A stretch of 64,000 bases of DNA. Source: Larix kaempferi. Its lineage: Eukaryota > Streptophyta > Pinopsida > Pinales > Pinaceae. The position numbers and the translations under genes were made by a program. The notes under the pieces are model-generated. The model was given only the letters and a program-made list of their open reading frames with translations, did no database searches and was not told the DNA's origin. Location of the stretch: contig BSBM01000636.1 in assembly GCA_027924585.1 (NCBI GenBank), forward strand, positions 6,836,001-6,900,000. The letters run 5' to 3'. Shown here in pieces: positions 11,709 through 21,648 of the stretch. Numbering within the stretch: position 1 is the first letter of the stretch; each line of letters begins with the position of its first letter.

Positions 11709-14700
11709 TGTTATCACACAACTTGTAGTTGCCCCTAGAGGTATCCCATCCGGGACGGTAGAGGAGTTAGGCAACTAAAGAGGTGACCTAAGAGATGCCA
11801 CGGTTCCCAATGCAATGTGGGAGTCACGTCAACCTAGGCACTCTTCGCTTTAAGTCAGGGTATGACCAGACCAAGGGGGAGACCCTAATACCCCAATCAC
11901 AGTTGATTGGACCCAAGCAAAGGTTTCAAAGGGTAAATAAATGATAAGTTACGGAAACCAATGCAAGGCTAAGTGGACCTAATGTTTGAGGTATGGTTGA
12001 AGGTGGTATCATGGATAGTTAATGTTTCAATCTATGTATGGTTTAGGCCACTTGATGGGGTATGATTATTAAGTATAGTACCATGTGTTTACACAAGTGG
12101 GTCTTGTTGCCTTGGGAAGTGTGAAATGGTTCTAGAAAGGCCCACAAGGTGAAGTTAAGTGTGAAGATGGTACTATAGGCTAGATCTAGGTTAGATCTAC
12201 AAGTTAGAGTTGGTTCTAGGGTTACCCATGTGTTAGATCTAGGGTTTGACACTAATCCCAAGAAGTGCGCCTTGCTTGGAGAAGGACTAGTGCCTTGTTG
12301 GATGGGCTAATGGAGTCAAGAAAGATGTCAAAGTGTAGATCGGGACACCTAGAAGCCAAGTCAAGTGGTTTGGATGAGATCCAATGGTTGGATCTTGTTA
12401 GATCTAGGTTTTTAGGTGATAACCAAAAGTGGACCACAATTCCTTAAAACAAGGAATGCAATCCCCAAGGTGGATCGGGACAAAAGAATAATCTAGACCT
12501 AGGTTTCAAGGCATGGGCATTCCAAATCCACCAAAATATCCAACACCCACTTCCTAGAAGTGGTCCAACTCAAAACTCCCAAGGGGTGCGACTTTCTCAA
12601 GGAGAGGCAAAAGAGGGGTTTGGTGGACCAAACCAAGTCCAATGGCCACCAAAAGGTAGATCCGGGATGCTAGTACCCCGATCTATGCATGTTCAAAGTT
12701 TCAAGTGAATCCAATGGGTAGATCTTAGTAGATCTAAGTTTTAAGTTACCAATGAGGTCAAAAGGGGGTTTCAACCCCTCAAAACATGGAGAGATGTCCA
12801 CGAGGTAGTTTTCACCAAAATAAGGATATGGGTATGTGTTATCAAGTGTCTAGATGTCAATTCAAGTGGGATCTCACCTACCCATGTGTTAGATCTTACC
12901 CAACAAGCTTCTCTTAGGAAAATCGATTTAGGTTCAAGAAGGTTTTTTGCATTGAAAGGTGTGTCAATTTTTAGCCAATCACCACCAAACTATAGATCCA
13001 ACTAGGGGTGGATCCTATAGAGGTGGGTTCTTAAAATCTTTTCAATTGCAAGGGTAGATCTAAGTAGATCTAAAAAAAACATACCAAAATTGGGGTTTTG
13101 ATTTAATTAGGGTTTTATGACCAATGGAGATAGAATGGATGAAAGAGGCACATACCTTGTAGATCTTACCTCAATTTGCTTATGGCCACCTTGCAAGTTG
13201 ATAGCATTCTCCTATGTTTATATTCAAGAGTGAGATCCAAGTGCTCCAACCAAATCTCCCTTCTCCAAGATAGCCAAATCGTCCTCCTCCTACAAGACAA
13301 GATCAAAGAAACAAGTCGAGCAAGATGATTATGAAAATGGTAGAAAGATGTAATAGAAAGCATCAACTATGTCACGAAGATACAATAATGATACTCCCTG
13401 TCACAAGATCAACCCAAGAGAGAATATGTGGATCCCTCCAACAATAACCCTCCAAAAGTCGCCCTCCTCTCTCCAATTCGACTTTCCTGTCAAAAGGTTA
13501 GCAAAAACACATAGATCCACAATGATACATAGAAGAGATACTTTATATTCAACATGCAAGAGAATCCACAAGCCAAGAGAGATATGCTCCACAAAAAATC
13601 TTCTATTCCAATATTCCAGAGCTCCAAAGGTGAGCTTTACAATGGGGGGTCTCCTCCTTATATAGGATAATAAAGACCAAAACCCTATACCACTCTACAA
13701 TACTACATCAAATGAGTGGTTGAGATTATAAGATCTCATCATACAATCAATGGCTAAGATGAATCCATAACATAATATCACATGGATCACTCAACATAAC
13801 AATAGCGCCCTCACTAAATGGTACAATGAGGGTGACGTCATCCCACAAGAGGGGTATAAAGTACAATAATCCACCTCATGATGACTAGGACAAGATAAAA
13901 TAAGCACATGGTGGGGCTAGGAGGTATAAATCCTTGCTAGCTCACCCCAAGGCACAAAAATAATAAAACATGTCCAATGTAATAATAATGACCAAAACTG
14001 TCCTCAGAATCCATGACAGTCAAGCAGTAAATGTCCTCCTGTGATCAATCTGGAGATACCCACATGGTGAAAACTGACTGGAAGATAGTGAGATCACCCT
14101 GGAAGACCTCTGTGAAAACCAAATGCCAACACCTTGCCTCAATTGCCCAAATCGATTTCCTCAGTGACCACTTTATCCCATTTTTTAACTGCCTCGGGAA
14201 CTGTGAAAGTGCCAAAACTGCCTCCTAGGGTGCTAGCGCTGTCAAACTGAGCCCACCAGGCTCTCCGGGAGGGGGGATAAATGGTAATAACAAGTGGCTG
14301 GACCACCCCCTCCATCATCAGCGCCCTAGGTGAACCGGCCTCTCGGGGCCCCTGCTGCTCAGGCTGGGAAATCAGCCCCAAATCTGGTCAACAAGTGTAA
14401 AACTGCATCAATCACTGTCAGAAGTGCCCGGATCTGAAAGATAAGTGTCTCAATGGATCCAGAAGACCCACATCCACTAGGAATGAGTACTCATACACCC
14501 TGGGTTGCCCTAATGGGCCAGCTGTAGGGTCCACCATATATGGACAATGTATAATCTGCTGATCTGTAATGATAATAACCTGCTGAACTGGATCAAACAT
14601 CATCTGTATCATATGTCCATCATATGATATCATCATCAAACATGTGGGACCATAAATCATCATCAATAATCATCCATACATGGTCCACATCATCACGGAT

Positions 14701-16149
14701 CCCAAGAATATATATAATCAAGGATAAATCACATCAGTAGACTAAGACAATGCTTTTTTAATCATTCCATAGCTAAGCTCAAAGTACAAATTCCATTCAG
14801 TGGCATTAATTATATTAACATATTCCGTTGTTATAATAAATTACTTGCACCATAGTTCAAATGACAAACTCACCCATTGGACATGGTCAAACTGCTAGTG
14901 AAGGATGAAGGCTAGGCAGCAAGGTTGGGCCAAGGGTGTGACTTGTCTAAATCAACTCAAAAATACTTTGGACTGGGAGAGGGGGAAGCTACAAACTCTG
15001 TGTTGGACAAAAGAACACGGGGAATGGCTGTGCCTCACAGATGGATAAGTTGTTTAGAGAGTGCTTATTCAACTTAGGCATCATGTCTACATCAAGTTGA
15101 TCCAAGTTCATTAGGATCATTCAATTTATTTCCATGGCCTTTTTGGCCTACATAACCCTTCGGATTTCAGATGTGCTGAGAAGCACAACTAGTTGCAGCT
15201 TGCATCCAGGGCATGTTTTTCATATTTTCACAAGGTCAGCAATTGTTTAGATATAGCTTTTAAGAACTATTGCTTTTTGGACCTTTCTTATACTCTTCGA
15301 GGAGTATTTTTTTAGCTTTTCATTGCTCTTGCCCTTTTTTGTTTCCATGGGCGAATTTATTTAGTTTCCACAGGTAGAACATGAGCTTTCAGTTTTAGCC
15401 AACAACATCTCAAGTGACTAGGGGGAGTTCGAGCCAAGGCCTACAATCCAACTCACCAAGGGCAAGTTCTGTCACCAACTCAGAGCCGAGACACTGAATA
15501 AACAGGGATGCGGTCCAAACACAGAGGTAGAAAAATGGGGAAGTCCTCAGCATCAGAAAGTCAAATAAGACAAGTCAGGGTTTAAAGTCAAACAGGAAGG
15601 TCATGTATGGATGGAGACAAGTGGATATGGAGCCTACACTAGCAGACAAAAGGTGTCGGGAAAGACCATGTCTATGTAAGGTGAAATACCAGTAAGTTTT
15701 GTTAGATGACCTAAGAGTGCAAGCAATTGTCCATTTTAAGGTTTACAGTTCATTTCAAATATTTTGCCACATCAGGAATGATATACCAAGCACATGCTAT
15801 AATCATGACTAAATCAACAAGCTAATAGTCCACAGTCAGTGAGAACAATATCCATAGATCATACAACATCATCATAATAGCAATCATCATGCATCATCTG
15901 AAACACTGCTGAAGTACATCTCTAGGCACTGAACTGAAACTGTAATGGGATAAGTGGTCACATCAGTCATCAAATCTGAACTCTCAAGGCTCAGCCTTGA
16001 CACAAGGTCATATACAAATCTGAATAATATACTGCTCTGATCATGAGTGATCCATAATATATAGCCATGCTCTGGAATAATGTAAGCTCTGGAATGTGCA
16101 GATATCTGCTGTACAAGAATAGTAGCCCTGCTACTATGGTGTGATAACA
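11709..16149 (-). repeat. 3' LTR of element A
   Basis: It ends in an 11-bp perfect inverted repeat, TGTTATCACAC and GTGTGATAACA. It is near-identical to 21649-26089. The order on the minus strand is U3 (16149 to about 13630), TATA box, then R-U5 with three diverged 330-bp units. Short open frames inside repeat exactly in the other LTR and show no coding signature. Confidence 0.96.
13658..13664 (-). promoter_or_regulatory. TATA box, 3' LTR of A
   Basis: TATATAA on the minus strand, followed by a GA-rich run and the conserved leader start. The same box is in the 5' LTR at 23598-23604, which would drive the element. Confidence 0.6.
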
Positions 16150-16213
16150 TCTGGCTCCAGCTGGGACAAGTGCTCTAAGGGAGAGAGCGCTTGAGAACCT
16201 CAGAATCTCTGGT
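16150..16213 (-). other. 64-nt conserved block before the 3' LTR of A (PPT position)
   Basis: This block sits between coding region and 3' LTR and aligns without length change to 7932-7995 (E), 45414-45477 (X) and 54184-54247 (Y). The bases next to the LTR read GGAGCCAGA, which is not a clean purine tract. Two arms (GCGCTCT and AGAGCAC) can form a hairpin just upstream. It probably contains the plus-strand priming site. Confidence 0.65.
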
Positions 16214-16721
16214 CTTGAACTGCTCTGCATCAATCTTCAATCCAGCACTGCATCATCCTTGCTTTCAGCTTTTATCTTGCACCTGTTCCTGCTCTCACAA
16301 AAACTAGAATACCATCATGGAGCATGTATGGGATAAAAATAAAACAAAACTGAAAACTAATCTACGGCATAAACTGAAAATGCGTCAAAATATAAATTTA
16401 AACTAACATGGCACGTATTATTCATTCATCATTTTTATTTACTGTGCAGGAGGAAGAGAGAAATTCTTCAAGCAGGCAAACTTGCACAGGCAGCCAATAA
16501 TAAAAATGACAACTAAAATTTCTTAAATGCATGCAGGAGGAGCAACAAGCTTAGGAAGGGGCAAGGCTCAAATCAATGAAAAAAAACAAGCAGATACTCT
16601 AAGCAGAAAAAGCAAAAGGGACAGTACTCATCACACAGAAAAAGAAAAATCACACAAATCCTACTGCTCAAGTGAGCTTATTCAGCAACTACCTACTCTA
16701 AACATGCAAAGCAAGAAATAG
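16214..16721 (-). other. 3' untranslated region of element A
   Basis: About 0.5 kb between the Pol stop codon and the conserved terminal block, with no credible gene. The half nearest the LTR matches the X 3' region (45290-45413), so A and X share 3' ends although their genes differ. Confidence 0.65.
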
Positions 16722-19700
16722 TCATTCAAAAGGGATAAGGGGGTAGTAGTGTTTCAACAGTACCCCATTTACTGGCAGCTCCAATTCACACCCATCCAAT
16801 GTTTCCAACCAAAAGGAATTTTTACCTGCAACTCTACTTATTTGATAAGGACCCATCCATATCTTTTCAAATTTGCCATGGTTTCCCGGTTTCTCTTTGT
16901 TCTTATCCCATAGTAGAACTATATCACCAACTCCAAAATTTATGTCCCTGCTCCGTTGATCAAAGGTTCCTTTTATTCTTTCTTGTTCCAACACCATTTT
17001 ATCCCATGCTTCCCTTCTGTTTTCATCTAGTTCTACTAACTTGTCAATTCTTGCTTGCATGGCTTCTTGCTCAGTGGAACATTGTCGCAGTAGTTCATAC
17101 ACAGGGATTTGAAGATTGATCGGAAGCCTACAGTTTTGTCCATATACTATTTCAAAAGGAGCTTTTCCTGTTATTCTTTTAACTGTTGTTCGATCTGCCC
17201 ATAGGGCATACTTAAGCTTGACATCCCAAGTCCTTTTGTTTTCGCCGACCATTCTTTTCAGAAGTCTGATTAGGTTCTTGTTGCTTGACTCAGCCAATCC
17301 ATTTCCCTGGGGGTAATAATTGGAGGAGTGGGATAGAGTGATGCCATGGTCCGAACAAAAGGTTGTCATCTCCGTCTTGCTAAAAGATGGGGCATTATCG
17401 GTTGTGATTTTACAAGGGCAACCATATCTGGAAACGATGTTTTCTTCCAAAAATTTGACCACTACCTCTGCGGTGCATTTCTTGGTAGGGACAGCTTCAA
17501 CCCAGCGAGTAAAATAATCTGTGCAGGTCAAGATGTATTTATATCCTCCTGAAGAGCTTGGGTTTATTGGTCCTACAAAATCCATTCCCCATTGTTGGAA
17601 GGGAGCTTCTATAATGACTGGGGTCAAAGGCAAGGAAGGTAGTCTAGGCTTTCCTGAATAAAATTGACACTCTTGACATGTTCTAACAAATGTGTGCACA
17701 TCTTTGAACAAGGATGGCCAATAATACCCAGCTCTCATGATCTTAGCAGCTGTGGTTCTAGGTGCATAATGTCCTCCACATAATCCAGAATGCATTTCCT
17801 TGATGATTCTTTGGGAGTCATCATGATTTACACATTTGAGTATGATTCCATCGGGGTTCTTCCAACCCAAACCATCTTCAGTTAAAACATACTTAGATGC
17901 TTTTAGCCTCAAAGCTCTTCTTTGGTGGTCTACAAGGTGGTCTGGACAGGTCATATGTTTAAGGTAGAAAATGATGTCTTTGTACCACTCGTGATCTTCA
18001 TTAATATAAAGGATCATGTTATTTTGCTGTAGTTTGGAATCCGTTAATAGTTGTGCCAACCCTTGGCCTTTCACTATCTTGATTGGTTTGATTTCAATGT
18101 CATACTCTTGAATCCTAGAAATCCAGTTTCCTCTAACACCTATGCCATCAGGCTGAGATAAGACATCTTTTACCGCTTGATAAGGGACGTAAGCCATAAT
18201 TTTGGAGTATCCGATATATGTCCTAAAATGTTTTAACGATTTGACCAAGGCATAGGCTTGCTTTTCAGTGGTTGTGTAGTTTAGTTCCGCATCTCTAAGG
18301 TTTTTACTCATAAAGGCAACCGGTTGTTCATGGTTTTCTTCATTCTTTTGCAACAACACACCCGCTATGGTGTCCTCGGAAGCGTAAGAATAAATCAAAA
18401 ACTCCTTATTATAGTTTGGGCTTACTAGGACCGGTGCAGAAGCAATGGCTTTCTTTAGGGATTCGAATGAAATATCACATTTCTTATCCCAAACAAATTT
18501 CACATCCTTCTTCAGCAAGTTATTTAAAGGTTTGGCCAATTCAGCTAAGTTAGGGATAAATCTCCTTACGAAGTTTATTTTTCCAAAAAATGATCGTAAT
18601 GAGCTGACATCCTTTGGGGGAGTTATGGCTTGGATTCCTTGCACTCTTTCCAGATCAATTCTAATGCCTTCTTTGGACACAATGTGACCTAACAACTTCC
18701 CTTCATCCACCCCGAAGGTAGACTTTTTAGGATTCAAGGATATTCCAAATTTCCGACATCTTTCAAATATTCTCCTTAAATGTTTCACGTGATCTCCCCT
18801 GTCTTTCGAGAATACAGTTAGATCATCTTGATAAATTGCAATGATTTTGCCAATTAGGCCCTCAAATGCATGATCCATTGCCCTTTGAAAGGTTGATCCT
18901 GCATTCAAAAGCCCAAATGGCATTCTTATATACTCGAAGGTTCCCCACGGGGTGGTGAAGGTTGTCTTCCCACGATCTTCCTTCTTGATTTGGACCTGGT
19001 TGTAACCAGAAAATCCATCAAGTAAGGATAACATGCCAGCCCCTGTTACACTTTGCAACAGATTTTCCATATTGGGCAAAGGATAGTTGTCCTTTAGAGA
19101 CGCTTGATTTAGGTTCCTAAAGTCAATACAAATTCTAATCTCCCCGTTTTTCTTCCTTACAATTACAGGATTGGATACCCAGGTTGTATGTCTGACTGGT
19201 CTAATGATACCTGCTGCCAACATCTTTTCCAATTCCTTTTTAACCAAGGGAGCTAACTTAGGGTTCATGTTTCGCAACTTTTGTCGATATGGTTTGGCTC
19301 CCTCTTTAAGAGGAATAGTGTGTTCTATAATGGACTGGTCATACGTTTTCAAATCATCATAGACCCATGCAAAGATGTCTTTATACTCTCTGATTAGTTC
19401 AATAATTCTTCTTCTTTCTTCTCCTGAGGCATTTATCCCAATTCTGATCATTTTTGGAGAACAAGCAGACCCTACATTTATTTCAATGACCCCATCTACA
19501 GGTTCAGCTCTCCTACCCTTGTATTCATCATGCCTGTTGAAATTTCTTTCAAGGGGGAAAGCTATTTCTGTGACATCCATACCTTCAATTGTATCACCTT
19601 TTATCTCATCCTCGAAATTTACCATTGGGGTTCTAGAAGCATTTAAGAATCGTATGATCTGGGCATCATTGTCAAAAACTTGCCAATGGTCTTCATTATC

Positions 19701-21482
19701 AGGGACAGAGGGTCTGAATAAAACTTCAAGTTTGCAGTTTTCTTGTTTTAGAGACTCAGAAGTTTGAAGAGTACTGGCCATTACGGATAGTTCATCAGCC
19801 AAAGTATTTTGTTCTCGGGGAACAGCCTTGATCCCGAAGGCATCGAAGCATTCAATGGTGTCCCAAACTGCATTTCTATAGTCTCTAAGTCTATTATTTT
19901 TAGCGGCGAATTTGTTTTTTATTTGGGACACAATGAGGTCAGAATCTCCTGTGACAGATATTGATTTGATTTTTCTTTCTCTGGCAATTTCCAAACCTAG
20001 AAGTAATGCTTCATACTCGGCTACATTGTTAGTGCAATCGAACTCTAAACAGAAAGAAAACAAGCTCTTTTCTCCTGATGGTGAAATTAAGACTATACCG
20101 GCTCCTGCACCATGTCGGGAACGGGCCCCATCAAAATGCATTTTCCAGACTTGTTCATGTGAAAAAGGTTGCTTTTTAACCTCCTCCCAGTAATTTGCTA
20201 AAATCATGAAGTTTCCAATTTCATCACTTGAATACATTGCTTCAGTGAATAAGTGTTCAGGTGTTTCAACATGTTCTCGCATAGGTGGTTCATTAAATAG
20301 AGTTATGAATGAACCTTCTTTGGTTGGGATTGTGGCGTAGGTTAAATCCATTTGGACACTTCCCCCCAATCTTGCCGACCACTCCCTGGATAGCAACATT
20401 CCCCATGCATCAGGGATATCTAGGACTAAAACATTCATTGAGAGCTCAATGTCAGAGCAGGCAGCTAACCTAACGGGCAGGTTTTCAATTATTCCAATAG
20501 ATTTCACAGGTTTGGAATCCATGCCACATACATTTCTGTAGGGTCTTGTGGGTACTAACTCAAGTTGTTCCATGACTCTTAAAGGCATGACACTTACTTC
20601 AGCTCCTGAGTCCAACATGCAATTATGTAGTATTAAACCATTCACTTCCAACGCAACATAAAAGGGTGGGAAGTTTCCAGAGTTGTCACCAGAGACACTT
20701 TGGATCATGACAGGGGAATCCCTAATCTCTGCAACAGCTTTCTTAGGAGCTTGCTTCCTTGTTTGAATACCAAGATGAGTAGTAGCTCTTTTGTGGAATG
20801 AAGGGATCTTAAAAATTTCACAAAATGGAATAGGCATGTTTATCTTTTCTAGGAAGCTTGTAATGTCTATGTTTAGGTTGTGAGGGTTTTCCTTATCCTT
20901 TTCATTTGTACCTAACCCTAGGAATTTCATAATGTCATGTTTAACAGCTGGGATCTTGATTAGGTCTTTTAGAGAAACCGAAGCAGATGAATTGGCTAGC
21001 TTACTTGGAATGTTTGTTCTAGGGAGTTCCTTGTTAGGTTTTAGAGTCGTGGGAGGTTTTGGTTGCTTTCTCCAAAGGGTTGCTTTGGGAGTATTAGTTT
21101 TAGGGGGAGGATCAATTTTTATTGCTTGATCTGTCTTTTTGTTTGCAGGAGGAGACTGGCTAGTGTTGCTCACAGCTTTACCTTTTGAGATGACCTCAGG
21201 AGTAAGCTTTGGAGCTTTTGGCAAGATTCTTCGGACAGGTTGATGTACTGTTTTGCTAGGTTGTGGGTCAGTCATCTTAGGTTGCTGAGTCTTGGGAGGA
21301 CTAGCCTTTGGAGGAATTGAATTGCTACAGATGGATTTTAACATCTCTTTGGTTTGTTGATCACGTCTTTTGAGATCCTCATCTTGATTCTTAAGATATG
21401 TAGCAATGTTAGTGACCATTTCACACATGTTTGTCATAAATTCCATGGTCATTTCGGGAGAGATGTTATTTTGAGTAGACAT
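16722..21482 (-). CDS. pol: Pol polyprotein: PR, aRNase H, RT, gRNase H, IN (no Gag)
   Basis: The 1586-codon frame starts at ATG 21482, 166 nt after the LTR, and is uninterrupted. Residues 1-50 look helical; 50-165 are Pro/Lys-rich; no capsid domain or CCHC knuckle is seen. The aspartic protease has DSG at 291-293. A complete archaeal/plant-type RNase H lies before RT, at about 445-570, with D451, E489, D513 and D563. RT spans about 735-945, with D822 and YQDD at 884-887. The usual Ty3 RNase H follows RT but has Y1033 and P1100 where the first and third acidic residues belong; only E1073 remains. Integrase has H1231, H1238, C1269, C1272 and the triad D1301, D1362, E1398 (35 residues between the last two), then GPY at 1544-1546. 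No chromodomain. The extra RNase H places it near Tat elements. The protein should process, reverse-transcribe and integrate any RNA with matching ends. Confidence 0.95.
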   Translation of the reverse strand: MSTQNNISPEMTMEFMTNMCEMVTNIATYLKNQDEDLKRRDQQTKEMLKSICSNSIPPKASPPKTQQPKMTDPQPSKTVHQPVRRILPKAPKLTPEVISKGKAVSNTSQSPPANKKTDQAIKIDPPPKTNTPKATLWRKQPKPPTTLKPNKELPRTNIPSKLANSSASVSLKDLIKIPAVKHDIMKFLGLGTNEKDKENPHNLNIDITSFLEKINMPIPFCEIFKIPSFHKRATTHLGIQTRKQAPKKAVAEIRDSPVMIQSVSGDNSGNFPPFYVALEVNGLILHNCMLDSGAEVSVMPLRVMEQLELVPTRPYRNVCGMDSKPVKSIGIIENLPVRLAACSDIELSMNVLVLDIPDAWGMLLSREWSARLGGSVQMDLTYATIPTKEGSFITLFNEPPMREHVETPEHLFTEAMYSSDEIGNFMILANYWEEVKKQPFSHEQVWKMHFDGARSRHGAGAGIVLISPSGEKSLFSFCLEFDCTNNVAEYEALLLGLEIARERKIKSISVTGDSDLIVSQIKNKFAAKNNRLRDYRNAVWDTIECFDAFGIKAVPREQNTLADELSVMASTLQTSESLKQENCKLEVLFRPSVPDNEDHWQVFDNDAQIIRFLNASRTPMVNFEDEIKGDTIEGMDVTEIAFPLERNFNRHDEYKGRRAEPVDGVIEINVGSACSPKMIRIGINASGEERRRIIELIREYKDIFAWVYDDLKTYDQSIIEHTIPLKEGAKPYRQKLRNMNPKLAPLVKKELEKMLAAGIIRPVRHTTWVSNPVIVRKKNGEIRICIDFRNLNQASLKDNYPLPNMENLLQSVTGAGMLSLLDGFSGYNQVQIKKEDRGKTTFTTPWGTFEYIRMPFGLLNAGSTFQRAMDHAFEGLIGKIIAIYQDDLTVFSKDRGDHVKHLRRIFERCRKFGISLNPKKSTFGVDEGKLLGHIVSKEGIRIDLERVQGIQAITPPKDVSSLRSFFGKINFVRRFIPNLAELAKPLNNLLKKDVKFVWDKKCDISFESLKKAIASAPVLVSPNYNKEFLIYSYASEDTIAGVLLQKNEENHEQPVAFMSKNLRDAELNYTTTEKQAYALVKSLKHFRTYIGYSKIMAYVPYQAVKDVLSQPDGIGVRGNWISRIQEYDIEIKPIKIVKGQGLAQLLTDSKLQQNNMILYINEDHEWYKDIIFYLKHMTCPDHLVDHQRRALRLKASKYVLTEDGLGWKNPDGIILKCVNHDDSQRIIKEMHSGLCGGHYAPRTTAAKIMRAGYYWPSLFKDVHTFVRTCQECQFYSGKPRLPSLPLTPVIIEAPFQQWGMDFVGPINPSSSGGYKYILTCTDYFTRWVEAVPTKKCTAEVVVKFLEENIVSRYGCPCKITTDNAPSFSKTEMTTFCSDHGITLSHSSNYYPQGNGLAESSNKNLIRLLKRMVGENKRTWDVKLKYALWADRTTVKRITGKAPFEIVYGQNCRLPINLQIPVYELLRQCSTEQEAMQARIDKLVELDENRREAWDKMVLEQERIKGTFDQRSRDINFGVGDIVLLWDKNKEKPGNHGKFEKIWMGPYQISRVAGKNSFWLETLDGCELELPVNGVLLKHYYPLIPFE

Positions 21483-21500
21483 CTCTTTGTGGGTTCTCTT

Positions 21501-21580
21501 CTCAGCGGAGTCACGATTAGGAGTCGCCAGGTAGATTTTTAGGCTCTACTACCAAGAGGTATGTCGTTTAAAGTGCAGAG
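21501..21580 (-). other. Leader motif block of A (possible packaging or second primer site)
   Basis: Read on the minus strand it has CTTTAAACGACAT, CTTGGTAG, CTACCTGGCGACTCC and GACTCCGCTGAG. The same ordered block is found in X (43131-43205) and Y (50090-50155), and partly in E, about 40-140 nt after the PBS. The GCGACTCC/GACTCCGCTG part resembles what I recall as the tRNA-Arg PBS of Ogre-type elements; that match is from memory. Confidence 0.5.
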
Positions 21581-21626
21581 AGATAGTGAGACACAAAGGT
21601 GTGTTGAACCAAGGTAGGCCCCTACC

Positions 21627-21644
21627 TCCCCGGCAACGGCGCCA
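21627..21644 (-). other. Primer-binding site of A (tRNA-Asp)
   Basis: On the minus strand TGGCGCCGTTGCCGGGGA starts four bases after the 5' LTR. It is a perfect 18-nt complement of the 3' end of plant tRNA-Asp (GUC) as I recall it, the primer typical of Athila-type elements. Confidence 0.92.
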
Positions 21645-21648
21645 AAAA

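Noticed and set aside
16722-17100. Chromodomain at the C-terminus of A integrase
   Set aside because: After the GPY motif only about 40 residues remain, with no aromatic-cage pattern, so A is not a chromovirus.
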